This document shows positions 53,283-63,355 of a stretch of 64,000 bases of DNA, piece after piece. Positions within the stretch are counted from its first letter, which is position 1; the number at the start of each line of letters is the position of its first letter. Origin of the DNA: Thiomargarita sp. (GTDB lineage: Bacteria; Pseudomonadota; Gammaproteobacteria; Beggiatoales; Beggiatoaceae); NCBI GenBank assembly GCA_020718845.1, contig DYRG01000003.1:10954-74953 (forward strand), in the 5' to 3' direction. A model generated the notes under the pieces. That model was not told where the DNA came from, did no database searches, and worked only from the letters and a program-made list of their open reading frames with translations. The position numbers and the translations under genes are program-made.

Positions 53283-55091
53283 TCATTTGGCGTAGTGCAC
53301 ACTTAAAAACCACGTCCGACCCGCCATCGGATACAAATACGCCGTTTCGTATTGTTTATTAAGCAAATTATCGACGCGGGCTTTTAATGTCCAACGCTTA
53401 TCGACAAAATATTCGCCGCGTAAATTCCAGATCGTGTAACCACCTAATTTTATTGAATTTTCTACATCATCAAAACGATGGCTTTGAGTTAACATATTGA
53501 TTGCCATACGAGTTTTTCCGATTTGTTCGGCGATGTCGATTTGCACAGAATTTTGAGCGCGGCGCGGCAATATTTTCCCCGTTGCACTATCTTCGGGTTT
53601 TGTCCAACTGTATTGTGCTTTCATATCCAAACCCTTTAACGTGCGCCAAAATGCAGTTAATTCAGCACCTTGGATGTCAGCTTGATTCAAATTTTTTGGC
53701 TGCATTGCTCCACTTATTGGATCAAATACAAAACTAATCAATTTATCGACTTTTGTTTTATAAAAACTCGCTTCCCAACGTGCTTGACCTTCTTTGGCTT
53801 TGAAACCTACTTCCCACGTTTCAGCTTCTTCAGGTTCTAATGCTGGATTTCCAAACTGTGGATAATACAAATCATTAAAACTCGGTGCTTTAAATGCAGT
53901 GCCATAACTTACAAAAGTTCTTAACCCTTCCATTGGATGAAAACCTAAGGCTGCTTGATAAGTGGAATGTTTCCCAAATTGATCATTATCATCGCGTCGA
54001 CTTGAAACATTTACATCAAAATCTTGATAATTAACTCGATATTGCCCAAATAATGCTTTATTGAAACGTGAATTATTAGTGTAAGCGGTATCTGCAACGA
54101 TTTTATCTTCGCTTAATTCATATCCTAAAATTAAATGTTCTTGTTTCGATAAAATCAAATCATTTTGCCATAATGCTTGTTGACGCTTGGTGTCAAATAA
54201 ATCTCTTGGCATCTTGTGACCATAAGTCTCTAATTTATCACGACTTTCTCCAAGTTGAACTAAGGCTTTCCACGTTGGATTGATTTGGATATTGCTCTTT
54301 AATGTAAAGCTACTTTGCTCAATATCACCTTGATTTTGAAATGCCGAATCGTAATTAATTTCTCCACGCGCATGAAATCCTTGTAATTCAAGATTCCAAT
54401 TTGGATTAAAATGATGATTGATTCTCAATGAAGACGCTTGATTGTTATAACCATCTTGATCGGGTTCATTCGTATAACAACCCGCATTTAAATTAGGTGT
54501 ACAAGCATTAAATCCTTTTGAATGCAAATAACCCGTATTTAAACTAAATTTGGTTTTTTGATCACCACCTGAAATACCCGTGTGCATTTGATAAGTGCCA
54601 TTATTTCCTCCACCCATATCTAAATGAACGCCCGCAGCATTTTCTCCATTTCTTGTAAAGATTTGTACCACCCCGCCCATTGCTTCAGAACCATATAAAC
54701 CCGATCGAGTTCCTTTAACAATTTCTATGCGTTCAATTTCAGAAATTGGCAAATGTTGCCACGCGACCGTTCCCGTCGTTGCCGATCCGATTTTCACGCC
54801 GTCGACTAAAACCAACGTGTGTCCGCTGTTCATTCCGCGCAAAAAAACGCCGGCATTTTGCCCAAAACCGCCGTTGCTGCTCACGTCCACGCCCGACATC
54901 CCGCGCAATAAATCGGGGACTGATTGGGCTTGGGAGTTTTCAATCGCGGCGCGGTCGAGCACGGTGACGGAGGCGTATGCGCTGTCGGTGGGTTCGGGGG
55001 TTCGAGTGGCGGTGACGGTGATTGTCGGAAGAGCGGGGTTTTCAGCCCAACTATTTGAAAATAAAAGAGATATTAAAATAAATAAAATCAT
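53283..55091 (-). CDS. btuB: BtuB-like TonB-dependent cobalamin transporter
   Basis: This outer-membrane vitamin B12 receptor has a signal peptide (MILFILISLLFSNSWA), a TonB-box-like LPTITVTATRTPEP, the plug (SVPDLLRGMSGVDVSSNGG, VFLRGMNSGHTLVLVDGVK, RIEIVKGTRSGLYGSEAMGGVVQIFT) and a barrel ending in TWFLSVHYAK. The cobalamin riboswitch upstream supports the substrate. The open frame runs back to 55169 but passes through the riboswitch terminator, so the true start must lie after it. ATG 55091 has GGA 7 bases before it; ATG 55103 is the alternative. B12 should lower expression. Confidence 0.92.
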   Translation of the reverse strand: MILFILISLLFSNSWAENPALPTITVTATRTPEPTDSAYASVTVLDRAAIENSQAQSVPDLLRGMSGVDVSSNGGFGQNAGVFLRGMNSGHTLVLVDGVKIGSATTGTVAWQHLPISEIERIEIVKGTRSGLYGSEAMGGVVQIFTRNGENAAGVHLDMGGGNNGTYQMHTGISGGDQKTKFSLNTGYLHSKGFNACTPNLNAGCYTNEPDQDGYNNQASSLRINHHFNPNWNLELQGFHARGEINYDSAFQNQGDIEQSSFTLKSNIQINPTWKALVQLGESRDKLETYGHKMPRDLFDTKRQQALWQNDLILSKQEHLILGYELSEDKIVADTAYTNNSRFNKALFGQYRVNYQDFDVNVSSRRDDNDQFGKHSTYQAALGFHPMEGLRTFVSYGTAFKAPSFNDLYYPQFGNPALEPEEAETWEVGFKAKEGQARWEASFYKTKVDKLISFVFDPISGAMQPKNLNQADIQGAELTAFWRTLKGLDMKAQYSWTKPEDSATGKILPRRAQNSVQIDIAEQIGKTRMAINMLTQSHRFDDVENSIKLGGYTIWNLRGEYFVDKRWTLKARVDNLLNKQYETAYLYPMAGRTWFLSVHYAK

Positions 55092-55113
55092 GTGGTTATC
55101 CATATTAAAAATG

Positions 55114-55176
55114 AAAAAATGGCAGACGGAGTAACCCATTGATTTTGAAGTCAAAATTGCCCGCCGCAATCTGCCA
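55114..55176 (-). terminator. riboswitch-controlled intrinsic terminator of btuB
   Basis: On the minus strand TGGCAGA (55176-55170) pairs with TCTGCCA (55126-55120), followed by TTTTTT (55119-55114). A small inner hairpin (ATTTTGA-CT-TCAAAAT) lies in the loop. Its position right after the aptamer and before btuB marks it as the expression platform. Confidence 0.72.
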
Positions 55177-55183
55177 GACTGTT

Positions 55184-55350
55184 CTGCAAGGGCGGTCTCC
55201 GGACTTTTAAGCGGTTTCTTTTAATAAAAAAACCCAATTCAATCGCCTTCCCATAATTAAAAGAAACAGTGGCATCTGATTGAATTATATAACTTAATTA
55301 CCGTTGCGGGGGCAGTGTCGGCATTTCACCGACTTCCCGTTTCCTTGCAG
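55184..55350 (-). ncRNA. cobalamin (AdoCbl) riboswitch
   Basis: The minus strand shows the class signature: GGGAAGTCGGTG, CCGACACTGCCCCCGCAACG, ATGCCACTG and the B12 box AGTCCGGAGACCGCCC. The closing P1 stem is CTGCAAGG (55350-55343) with CCTTGCAG (55191-55184). It precedes btuB and is followed by a terminator hairpin, which suggests transcription attenuation when cobalamin is plentiful. The 5' end lies 28 bp after the DUF302 gene stop, so its promoter is within or close to that gene. Confidence 0.95.
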
Positions 55351-55378
55351 CTTTCTTTGTCTAAATGTAATTAAAAAA

Positions 55379-55957
55379 TTAAAACTCGCCTTTCGCTGCA
55401 CCTTCCATGATGGCGAGCATATTTCCTCTAACTTTCAATGCTTCTTTCTTTAAATCATCTGGAAGGGTTTTTCCACCATAAATCATTAAATCCATGTTCA
55501 TTGAATAAATAAACAATTTCCCCGCTTTATCTTGTACCAAACTAATCGTACAAGGCATCATTGCACTATACGCATCGTTGTAATCAAGCATTTTCTTTCC
55601 AACAGTTGCATCACAGAAATTCAAAAATGAAACGTGACGATAAGGTTGTCCAGTAACCGCTTCAACTTGTTTGTAGAAAGGTGATTCTCCTGCGAAAAAC
55701 ATTCCTTTTTGAACCGCAATGCTCTTCATGGATTCTTTCACTTGCTCTGCATCAATACCGTCATTTACTTGAAACTTCCACACCATCGGCATTGCAGCAT
55801 CTTTAGTTTCTAAAAGTTTTAAAGCAAGTTCTTTATAGATGGTAGGTGCTTGTGGATCAAAATCTCCTTGTATTTTAGAGAGTTGGATTGCAATAAATAC
55901 CACCCCAATAGTCGCAATAAATCCAATTAAAGCAAATAAATTTCTAATGATTCCCAC
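55379..55957 (-). CDS. membrane-anchored DUF302 protein
   Basis: One N-terminal membrane segment (about 5-27) is followed by a linker and a DUF302 domain (about 65-165; GESPFYKQVEAVTG, SFLNFCDATVGKKMLDYNDAYSAMMP split by loops, GKLFIYSMNMDLMIYGG). DUF302 proteins have no firmly established activity. The domain should face the periplasm. It is the last gene of the tight minus-strand run starting at valS, 26 bp after the YEATS-like gene, and lies just upstream of the btuB riboswitch. Confidence 0.85.
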   Translation of the reverse strand: MGIIRNLFALIGFIATIGVVFIAIQLSKIQGDFDPQAPTIYKELALKLLETKDAAMPMVWKFQVNDGIDAEQVKESMKSIAVQKGMFFAGESPFYKQVEAVTGQPYRHVSFLNFCDATVGKKMLDYNDAYSAMMPCTISLVQDKAGKLFIYSMNMDLMIYGGKTLPDDLKKEALKVRGNMLAIMEGAAKGEF

Positions 55958-55983
55958 TGCTAGTTTCTCCTGTCTAAAGTTAG

Positions 55984-56637
55984 TTAAAATTTCAAAGTAT
56001 GTATCAGTTTTTGTATTCCGCCATCTTTCAACAAGATGCGAATATTTACTTCAAATGAACCCCAGCCATTACCCGTTAGAACAAATGCCTGAGTTTCACT
56101 GTTTCCTTTCTCACAAATCTCTTGAACGGGATTGGGAAAAGTCGGGTGCAAGGTATATTCAACACATTTCACTTGGTTTAAAATATCTTCACTACTTTCT
56201 AGGAAGATTTTCCAATCCCAAGAACCCGCATTGTTCTTTGTAGCAATATTATTAATTTGAATCGGTAATTGACGAGTTTCTTCAGTTGCTTTCACTAAAT
56301 TTAATTTGTAATCCATACTAAAGTTCTTCCCATCTTTGAAAGTCACTTTAATTGGAATTACAAACTCGCCCCAACCTTGCATATTATGAGCAAATGGCAT
56401 TTCTACATTACCACCATGTTCACAAATTTCAATCGGTTTTTTATTGAAACTTTTATGCAATTTGTATTCAACACAGCGTATCTCATTGATTTTACTGGAA
56501 TCTTTCTTAATAAAAATCGTCCAATCCCAAATTCCCCCGCCCATATAACGCGAGGTATTTTCAATGGCAATTTCTTCTGCTGCAAAACTATGATTTGAAA
56601 TCAATAGAAATGCCATTGTAATAAAAAAAATCTTCAT
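55984..56637 (-). CDS. exported tandem YEATS-like (pYEATS) protein
   Basis: A signal peptide (MKIFFITMAFLLISNHSFA) precedes two tandem domains (about 22-115 and 122-217) with the prokaryotic YEATS pattern: WDW(T/K)IF(I/L), (R/K)CVEY.LH.(S/T)F..P(I/V).EIC, GWG.F.(V/I).I.(V/I)..KDG. The second copy has the classic LHPTF. Eukaryotic YEATS domains bind acylated lysines; the ligands of bacterial ones are not known to me. The ATG overlaps the upstream gene stop (ATGA), implying coupled translation with the membrane coiled-coil protein. An exported YEATS-like protein is unusual, since the fold is best known inside cells. Confidence 0.78.
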   Translation of the reverse strand: MKIFFITMAFLLISNHSFAAEEIAIENTSRYMGGGIWDWTIFIKKDSSKINEIRCVEYKLHKSFNKKPIEICEHGGNVEMPFAHNMQGWGEFVIPIKVTFKDGKNFSMDYKLNLVKATEETRQLPIQINNIATKNNAGSWDWKIFLESSEDILNQVKCVEYTLHPTFPNPVQEICEKGNSETQAFVLTGNGWGSFEVNIRILLKDGGIQKLIHTLKF

Positions 56638-57302
56638 TGTGTTACTCTCCTCATATTAAGGTCAGCATTAGGAACGGTCATATCATAACTACGCCAAGTT
56701 TTTCCATTTTCTTCTACTAACACAGAAACCCGATCTCCTTCGTGCAAATTCTCAAACTTTACAATAATTCCACCAGGTCCACTTTCAAAATCCGCATCAT
56801 TAAACACTTTTCCACTCTCACTTCCATCTTGTCTTTTGATTGCCGATTTCACTTTTGCAGTGAACGGATTTGCTTGACTTCCTTGAGGAAAAACTAAGTT
56901 CAAATGCAACCGATATGTTTTCAATGATCCCGTCACATTATGAATGGCAATTTCTAAACGATCTGCTAAATCATCTAACATCTTTGCTTTAATTGCCGTT
57001 TCGTTTTCTAAAGCAGAAATTTTGCTTTGCAATCGCTTTATATCTGCTTGATTATCAATGAGTTTAGTTTCATAGTTTTGGTAAATAAAAAACAAACCCA
57101 TTCCAATCATTGCAATGCCCGACAAAATCATTAAACCAAACGCATCAGACTTAAATCCTATCCCAAATTTTTCGCCATTGATATCGAGAACTTCTTTACC
57201 ACTTAAAATCGTTTTATTTCGAATCGCAAACCAAAAAACAATAATCCCGCCCACTAATAAACTTAGCAGCATTAATAGTGTTTGGGATAGTTCAACATTC
57301 AT
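56634..57302 (-). CDS. membrane coiled-coil protein with C-terminal beta domain
   Basis: I recognise no family. Two hydrophobic segments (about 6-25 and 52-72) flank a short loop (NGEKFGIGFKSDAFG). A coiled coil follows (about 78-120; NQADIKRLQSKISALENET) and then a C-terminal domain of about 100 residues that is mostly beta (LHLNLVFPQGSQANPF, VKFENLHEGDRVSVLVEENG). The ATG at 57302 has GGGAG at 8 bases; an ATG five codons earlier, right at the protease stop codon, lacks a ribosome binding site. It overlaps the YEATS-like gene by 4 bp, so the two products probably work together. Confidence 0.75.
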   Translation of the reverse strand: MNVELSQTLLMLLSLLVGGIIVFWFAIRNKTILSGKEVLDINGEKFGIGFKSDAFGLMILSGIAMIGMGLFFIYQNYETKLIDNQADIKRLQSKISALENETAIKAKMLDDLADRLEIAIHNVTGSLKTYRLHLNLVFPQGSQANPFTAKVKSAIKRQDGSESGKVFNDADFESGPGGIIVKFENLHEGDRVSVLVEENGKTWRSYDMTVPNADLNMRRVTQ

Positions 57303-57317
57303 TGCATTTGCTCCCAT

Positions 57318-58613
57318 TTAAGAAGAACGTTTTCCTACAGTAAATAAAATCATTTTCTCTGGTTTTATTTGACGTTTAATTGCGTCGTTGATTTGCTCTA
57401 AAGAAACCGCCTCAATTTTATTTGACCACACTTGCAAATAATCCAACGGCAAATTATAAAAACCAATGGTCGTCAAATAACTTAATAATTTCCCGTTGCT
57501 ATCTACCCGCATTGCAAAATTTCCTGTTAAATGTTTCTTTGCATCAATGACTTCTTTCTCTGTTGGACCTTGCTCAACAAATTCTTGAATAATTTTTTTC
57601 ACTAATTCAATAGCTTGTTGGGCATTTTCTTGACGGGTTTGCAAACTCGCAGAAATTGTTCCTGCTTGCAACATTGGAGAAACACTGCTGTGAACACTAT
57701 ACGCCAAACCCTGTTTCTCACGCACTTCCTCTGGTAATCTTGAAACCAAACTTCCTCCCCCCAAAATATAATTTGCAATCAACATCGGGAAATAATCTTT
57801 ATCACTTCGAGCATAACCAATTTGCCCTAATGCAATATGCGTTTGTTCTGATGGATGCTCAATATGAATGGGTTTCAAGTCTGGGGTTTTTGGTACTAAA
57901 GGAATAGCTGGCAAAGTTTCTCCCGCTGGCAAATCCGTTAAAATCCGTTTTACAAGGTTCTCTGCTTGCTCACGAGAAATCGCACCTATCAATGCAATAA
58001 TTGTATTTTTTGCAACATAATGTTTTTTATAGAAATTTATTACATTCTCGCGGCTTAAAATAGGCAAACTTTCTTCAGTTCCTCCAGTTTGAAAGGCGTA
58101 AGGATGCTCTCCATATAAATTTTCTTGAAAGGCTTTACTCAACAAAGAACTTGGCGATTGTTTTTGAGATTCTAATGATTGCAACATTTGCTGACGAATT
58201 CTTTCAAGTTCTTTTGCTGGAAATGTTGGTTTCTTCAAAATTCTCAGCATATTTTCAAACGCTGGTTCAAATAAATTTTGATCAGTTAGTGAACGAAGCT
58301 GTATCGATGCCATTTCTTTTGAAGCACCTTGACTAAATTGCGCCCCTACATCATCAAAAATCTCCGCAAGTTGCTCTGCATTCAAATCACCCGCTCCTTC
58401 ATTTAACGTGCCGCTGGTTAAAGCCGCCAAACCTAATTTTCCATTATCACGCATACTGCCTGCATCAAAGGAAATTTGAATATCAATAATGGGTAATTCC
58501 ATTGCTGAAATGAAATAGATTTTCGTACCTTGTTCAGTTTGCCAATATTGCACATCTGGAATCGCTTGCGCGGTTTGAATCCAGCCTACTAATAAAATCG
58601 CTAGAAATCTCAT
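57318..58613 (-). CDS. M16-family peptidase partner, catalytically degenerate
   Basis: This 431-residue exported M16 protein (signal MRFLAILLVGWIQTAQA) lacks the zinc motif HxxEH; the corresponding place reads LGLAALTSGTLNEGAGDLN. It keeps the C-terminal R/Y-type signature region (SRLPEEVREKQGLAYSVHSSV). In two-gene M16 pairs this subunit shapes the substrate chamber with the active subunit, as in mitochondrial processing peptidase. The active partner lies 5 bp upstream. The stop abuts the start region of the membrane coiled-coil gene. Confidence 0.9.
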   Translation of the reverse strand: MRFLAILLVGWIQTAQAIPDVQYWQTEQGTKIYFISAMELPIIDIQISFDAGSMRDNGKLGLAALTSGTLNEGAGDLNAEQLAEIFDDVGAQFSQGASKEMASIQLRSLTDQNLFEPAFENMLRILKKPTFPAKELERIRQQMLQSLESQKQSPSSLLSKAFQENLYGEHPYAFQTGGTEESLPILSRENVINFYKKHYVAKNTIIALIGAISREQAENLVKRILTDLPAGETLPAIPLVPKTPDLKPIHIEHPSEQTHIALGQIGYARSDKDYFPMLIANYILGGGSLVSRLPEEVREKQGLAYSVHSSVSPMLQAGTISASLQTRQENAQQAIELVKKIIQEFVEQGPTEKEVIDAKKHLTGNFAMRVDSNGKLLSYLTTIGFYNLPLDYLQVWSNKIEAVSLEQINDAIKRQIKPEKMILFTVGKRSS

Positions 58614-58618
58614 ATTAA

Positions 58619-59986
58619 TTAATGTCCATGTTTGTTTGAAAGCGGTTTTTCAACCGGAGAATTATCCGATAAAGGTTGAGGTTCTAATACGGCAACCGTT
58701 AAACCATCATCGATAAAATATTTTTGCGCAGCCATTTGAATTTGCTCTGGCGTAATTGCACTGAGTTTCTCAACAAATTGATCCAGCAAATCGTGCGGCA
58801 AACCAATCGTCTCCAATTGCCCCATTTGCATGGCTTGATAAAATACCGAATCCTTTTCGTAAATCTTTGCCGCAACTAACTGCGCTTTAATGCGTTTTAA
58901 TTCACTTTCTTTCACCAATTCGGTTTTAAGAATTTGGATCTGTTCACGGATGGCATTTTCTAGTGTTTCTACTGTATTAGTCTTTGTTGGTGTTCCACCA
59001 AATACAAACAACTCATCTAAGCGACCAAACGCATCATAACTACTACTTACACTGGTGGCAATTTCTTTTCCACGAATCAAATGTTTTGTAAAACGTGAAC
59101 TATCTCCACCATCCAAAATATATGCAATCAGTTGTAATGCGTAAGGAATCCAACTTTCTTCAGTTGTTTTAATTGATGGTACTTTGTAACCCATTAATAA
59201 ATTTGGTAATTTCGCCGGTTTTTTAACCGTAATTCTTTTAATTCCAAATTGCGGCACTTCTTGAGTGCTTTTAGTCGGTGTAATATCTGAAGGTTTCAAA
59301 TTTCCAAAATGTTCTTTCGCTAATGTTAAAACTTCTTCTGGATTTATATCACCCACCACCACTAAAATAGCATTATTTGGCGCATACCAACGTTGATACC
59401 AATTTTTGGCATCTTCCAAAGTAAGATTTTTCAAATCCGGCATCCAACCAATAACGGGATTTCTATAAGGCGAGCTTTGATAGGCAGTTGCTTTAAAGAT
59501 TTCATACATCAATGAATTAGGTTTATCATCGGTGCGTAATTTGCGTTCTTCAATGACGACTTCGCGTTCTTTATCAAACTCTTTTTGATCTAATTTCAAA
59601 CCCCGCATTCTATCCGCTTCTAATTTGAAACTAATCGCCAAGCGGTTTTTCTCTAGCTTTTGATAATAAGCCGTATAATCTGAACTGGTGAACGCATTTT
59701 CATCTGCACCGTTCTCTGCCATAATTTTAGAGAATTGACCCGCCGCATATTGCTCAGTTCCTCTAAACATTAAATGCTCTAAAAGATGAGAAAGTCCAGT
59801 TTTGGCATTTTCTTCATAACTTGAACCTATTTTGTACCAAATTTGGCTTACCACAACAGGAGAACGATGATCTTCTTTCACCAATATTTTCAAACCATTT
59901 TCTAAAACAAGTTCTTTAGTTTTATTATCTTCTGCAAAGCTACTTGCTGAAATGATAATTAAAACACAACTTAACAAATACTTCAT
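58619..59986 (-). CDS. M16-family zinc protease, active subunit
   Basis: The signal peptide (MKYLLSCVLIIISASSFA) is followed by an M16 domain with the inverted zinc motif HLLEHLMFRGT (HxxEH near residues 67-71) and the downstream Glu in EREVVIEERKLRTDD. A second half ends near EQIQMAAQKYFIDDGLTVAVLEPQP. The 455-residue length fits the paired periplasmic type. It lies 9 bp after valS and 5 bp before the degenerate partner. Its natural substrate is unknown. Confidence 0.93.
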   Translation of the reverse strand: MKYLLSCVLIIISASSFAEDNKTKELVLENGLKILVKEDHRSPVVVSQIWYKIGSSYEENAKTGLSHLLEHLMFRGTEQYAAGQFSKIMAENGADENAFTSSDYTAYYQKLEKNRLAISFKLEADRMRGLKLDQKEFDKEREVVIEERKLRTDDKPNSLMYEIFKATAYQSSPYRNPVIGWMPDLKNLTLEDAKNWYQRWYAPNNAILVVVGDINPEEVLTLAKEHFGNLKPSDITPTKSTQEVPQFGIKRITVKKPAKLPNLLMGYKVPSIKTTEESWIPYALQLIAYILDGGDSSRFTKHLIRGKEIATSVSSSYDAFGRLDELFVFGGTPTKTNTVETLENAIREQIQILKTELVKESELKRIKAQLVAAKIYEKDSVFYQAMQMGQLETIGLPHDLLDQFVEKLSAITPEQIQMAAQKYFIDDGLTVAVLEPQPLSDNSPVEKPLSNKHGH

Positions 59987-59995
59987 TTCATACTC

Positions 59996-62764
59996 CTATA
60001 AACCCGCTATTTTAACAGCTTGGGTTTCTAATTTAACTAATGCTGCTTGTAATTCTGCAACCCGTTGTTTTTCTTTCTCAACTAATTCAACTGGGGCTTT
60101 TTCAATAAAATTCGGATTTTCTAGTTTGCTAGAAAGTTTATCGTGTTCCTTACGAACTTTATCGATTTCTTTGTTCAAACGTTTTAGTTCTGCTTCTTTA
60201 TCAATCAGACCCGCTAAGGGAATTAAAATTTTCATTTCTCCCACTAACGTAATTGCAGATTCGGGCGGCATTGTACTTGAATCTAAAAACTCAATATTTT
60301 GCAATCTTGAAAGCGTTGAAATAAATGATTGATTATTTTGAAGTTTTTGCAAATCACTTTCAGAGCCATTTTGAACTAAAACGGATAGTTGTTTAGCGGG
60401 AGAAATGTTCATTTCAGAGCGAATTCTTCTAATCCCTAAAATAACTTCTTTTACCCATGCAATTTCAGTTTCTGCGTTCAAATCTACTTTAGTTTCTTCA
60501 AATTGTGGATAAGATTGCAACATGATCGTTAAACCATCTTTGCCAGCTAAAGGTGCAATTTTTTGCCATAGTTCCTCTGTAATAAATGGCATGATCGGAT
60601 GTAATAAACGCAAAATTGTTTCTAATACCCGAATTAAAGTTCTGCGCGTGCCGCGTTGTAATGTTTCACTTGCATTGCCCGTTAAAACAGGTTTTGAAAA
60701 CTCTAAATACCAATCACAATACTCATTCCACACAAATTCATAAATAGTTTGTGCCGCTAAATCAAAACGATACGTTTCAAAATGCGTTGTTACTTCTTTT
60801 TCCACTCTTTGTAATTGAGAAATAATCCATTTATCTGCTAAAGAAAGTTTTATTTCATCACTACCTAATCCAACGTCTTTTCCTTCAGTGTTCATTAACA
60901 CATAACGGGTCGCATTCCACAACTTATTGCAAAAGTTTCGATAACCCTCAATTCTTCCCGTATCAAAACGAATATCTCTACCCGTCGATGCTAAAGCTGC
61001 AAATGTAAAACGCAACGCATCTGTTCCATAGGGTTGAATACCATTGGGGAATTGATCTCGCGTCGATTTTTCTATGCGTGGCGATATTTCTGGTTGCATT
61101 AAACCAGTGGTACGTTTTTGCACTAAGGTTTCTAAATCAACACCATCAATCAAATCTAAAGGGTCTAAAACGTTCCCTTTTGATTTGGACATTTTATTAC
61201 CTTCTGCATCGCGCACCAATCCATGAATATATACTTCACGAAATGGCACATCACCCGTGAATTTCAAACCCATCATAATCATTCTCGCAACCCAGAAGAA
61301 AATAATGTCAAAACCTGTCACTAAAACACTGGTCGGGTGAAATAGTTGTAATCGTTTGGTGTTTTCTGGAAAACCTAAGGTAGAAAACGTCCATAACGCC
61401 GATGAAAACCAAGTATCCAATACATCATTATCTTGAGTTAAAACATCACCTGCGGGGATATTATATTTCTCTCTCACTTGTTTCTCAGAATACCCCACAT
61501 AAACCGCACCTGCTTCATCATACCATGCTGGAATTCGATGTCCCCACCAAATCTGCCGAGAAATACACCAATCTTGAATATTTCTCATCCATTCAAAATA
61601 AGTTTTGCTCCAATTTTCAGGAACAAATTTAATGCGTCCGTCCTCAACTACTTTAATCGCTTCTTTTGCTAAGGGTGCAACCTTCACATACCATTGATCA
61701 GTCAAATAAGGTTCAATCACGGCTTGACTACGATCTCCTCTCGGAGTCATTAATTTATGCGGTTCAATTTTTTCAAGTAAATCAAGAGCTTGCAAATCAG
61801 CAACAATCTGTTTTCTCGCCACAAAACGATCTAAACCACGATATTGTTCTGGAACATTTTCATTGAGTTTTGCATCGATAGTTAAAATATTAATCATTGG
61901 TAAATCATGACGCAAACCAATTTGATAATCGTTATGATCATGTGCGGGCGTTATTTTAACGCAACCTGTTCCAAATTCTTTATCAACATAATCATCTGCA
62001 ATAATTGGAATTGCTCTTTTTGTTAAAGGCAAATCAATGGTTTTTCCAATGTATTTTTGATAACGTTCATCATGTGGATTGACTGCAACGGCGGTATCAC
62101 CTAACATTGTTTCTGGACGTGTGGTTGCGACTACTAAAAATCCACTTCCATCGGTTAAAGGATAACGCAAATGCCACAAATGCCCACTTTCTTCTTGAGA
62201 AACCACTTCTAAATCAGAAACCGCTGTATGTAAAACTGGGTCCCAATTTACTAAACGTTTTCCTCGATAAATTAAGCCTTCATCATGCAAACGAACAAAT
62301 ACTTCTGTTACTGCTTTAGAAAGCCCTTCATCCATTGTAAAACGTTCGGTTTTCCAATCAACAGAAGCTCCCATTCTTCTTAACTGACGGGTAATCGTTC
62401 CTCCCGATTGTGCTTTCCATTCCCAAACTTTTTCTAAAAACTTTTCTCTACCAAAATCATGGCGACTTTGTTTTGTGGCTGCTAATTGGCGTTCTACTAC
62501 CATTTGGGTTGCAATGCCCGCATGATCTGTTCCGACTTGCCAAAGGGTATTTTCGCCTTTCATTCGATGATAACGAATTAACAAGTCCATTAAGGTATCT
62601 TGAAATGCGTGACCCATGTGCAATGTTCCCGTCACATTTGGCGGAGGAATCATAATACAATAAGTTTTTTTTAGCTCATCTTCTTTTGGAGAGAAATAAT
62701 CATTTTCTTCCCAAGTTTGATACCATTTTTGCTCAATTGACGCTGGGTTGTACGTTTTGTCCAT
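59996..62764 (-). CDS. valS: valyl-tRNA synthetase
   Basis: This class I synthetase charges tRNA-Val. It has the HIGH-type motif [17 protein letters not shown] (near 38-54), the editing domain ([19 protein letters not shown]), [12 protein letters not shown] (near 520-530), an anticodon-binding domain and the C-terminal coiled coil ([20 protein letters not shown]). The 922-residue length is normal. Its stop is 9 bp from the M16 protease gene, which makes it the first gene of a six-gene run on this strand. Confidence 0.97.
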   Translation of the reverse strand: MDKTYNPASIEQKWYQTWEENDYFSPKEDELKKTYCIMIPPPNVTGTLHMGHAFQDTLMDLLIRYHRMKGENTLWQVGTDHAGIATQMVVERQLAATKQSRHDFGREKFLEKVWEWKAQSGGTITRQLRRMGASVDWKTERFTMDEGLSKAVTEVFVRLHDEGLIYRGKRLVNWDPVLHTAVSDLEVVSQEESGHLWHLRYPLTDGSGFLVVATTRPETMLGDTAVAVNPHDERYQKYIGKTIDLPLTKRAIPIIADDYVDKEFGTGCVKITPAHDHNDYQIGLRHDLPMINILTIDAKLNENVPEQYRGLDRFVARKQIVADLQALDLLEKIEPHKLMTPRGDRSQAVIEPYLTDQWYVKVAPLAKEAIKVVEDGRIKFVPENWSKTYFEWMRNIQDWCISRQIWWGHRIPAWYDEAGAVYVGYSEKQVREKYNIPAGDVLTQDNDVLDTWFSSALWTFSTLGFPENTKRLQLFHPTSVLVTGFDIIFFWVARMIMMGLKFTGDVPFREVYIHGLVRDAEGNKMSKSKGNVLDPLDLIDGVDLETLVQKRTTGLMQPEISPRIEKSTRDQFPNGIQPYGTDALRFTFAALASTGRDIRFDTGRIEGYRNFCNKLWNATRYVLMNTEGKDVGLGSDEIKLSLADKWIISQLQRVEKEVTTHFETYRFDLAAQTIYEFVWNEYCDWYLEFSKPVLTGNASETLQRGTRRTLIRVLETILRLLHPIMPFITEELWQKIAPLAGKDGLTIMLQSYPQFEETKVDLNAETEIAWVKEVILGIRRIRSEMNISPAKQLSVLVQNGSESDLQKLQNNQSFISTLSRLQNIEFLDSSTMPPESAITLVGEMKILIPLAGLIDKEAELKRLNKEIDKVRKEHDKLSSKLENPNFIEKAPVELVEKEKQRVAELQAALVKLETQAVKIAGL

Positions 62765-62812
62765 AAAATTCTTTTTTATCTCTTTTTAGATCGTTGTTAT
62801 AATAAGGAAATC

Positions 62813-63106
62813 TTAATGTCTATTCCAGTTACTAAGCTGACGATGTTGATGCATAATTCCAAGAATCTGAATTTCTTCATTTTTCATGATTTGAAAAAGT
62901 ATTTTGTAAGGGAAGCGTTTTACTATGCAACATCTTACATTATTCAGTGCAAGAGGATATAAAAAAGGATTCTCAACAATCTTTTCTACATATTGATATA
63001 TTTCTTCAATAAACTCTTCACCTAGATTTTTTCTTTGCCGCTCGTAATAATAAGCAGCTTGCTGAATTTCTGTATCTGCAATCGGATGAAAAATAAAATT
63101 TCTCAT
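62813..63106 (-). CDS. RelE/ParE-type toxin
   Basis: The 97-residue protein has the ParE pattern: FIFHPIADTEIQQAAYYYE, LGEEFIEEIYQYVEKIVENP, VRCCIVKRFPYKILFQI and IMHQHRQ. Such toxins poison ribosome-bound mRNA or gyrase. The ATG overlaps the antitoxin stop by 4 bp (ATGA). It lies 48 bp upstream of valS. Confidence 0.9.
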   Translation of the reverse strand: MRNFIFHPIADTEIQQAAYYYERQRKNLGEEFIEEIYQYVEKIVENPFLYPLALNNVRCCIVKRFPYKILFQIMKNEEIQILGIMHQHRQLSNWNRH

Positions 63107-63339
63107 TTGAAATTCTTTAAATTCTGACGTAGTTTTTCAAATACTTGCTCACCAGAAATTCCTACCACCTTTCCTTCTTCAATTTCTTGAGCACGCCTTA
63201 CAGCTTCTTCTAAACACAAGCGATCATATTCAGTATCGTTTAATCCATTTAAATTTAACGATAATTTTCTAAGTAAAGAAGCTTGCTGTAAAACAGGAAG
63301 TTGTAATGCTTGTTGTTCTATTTCAGCGTAATCCATCAT
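63103..63339 (-). CDS. addiction-module antitoxin
   Basis: The 78-residue protein fits the small antitoxin family found with ParE-like toxins (EIEQQALQLPVLQQASLLRKL, then RRAQEIEEGKVVGISGEQVF). AAGGAG lies 6-7 bases before the ATG. It precedes and overlaps the toxin gene, the usual order. Confidence 0.88.
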   Translation of the reverse strand: MMDYAEIEQQALQLPVLQQASLLRKLSLNLNGLNDTEYDRLCLEEAVRRAQEIEEGKVVGISGEQVFEKLRQNLKNFK

Positions 63340-63355
63340 AAAAAACTCCTTTTAA

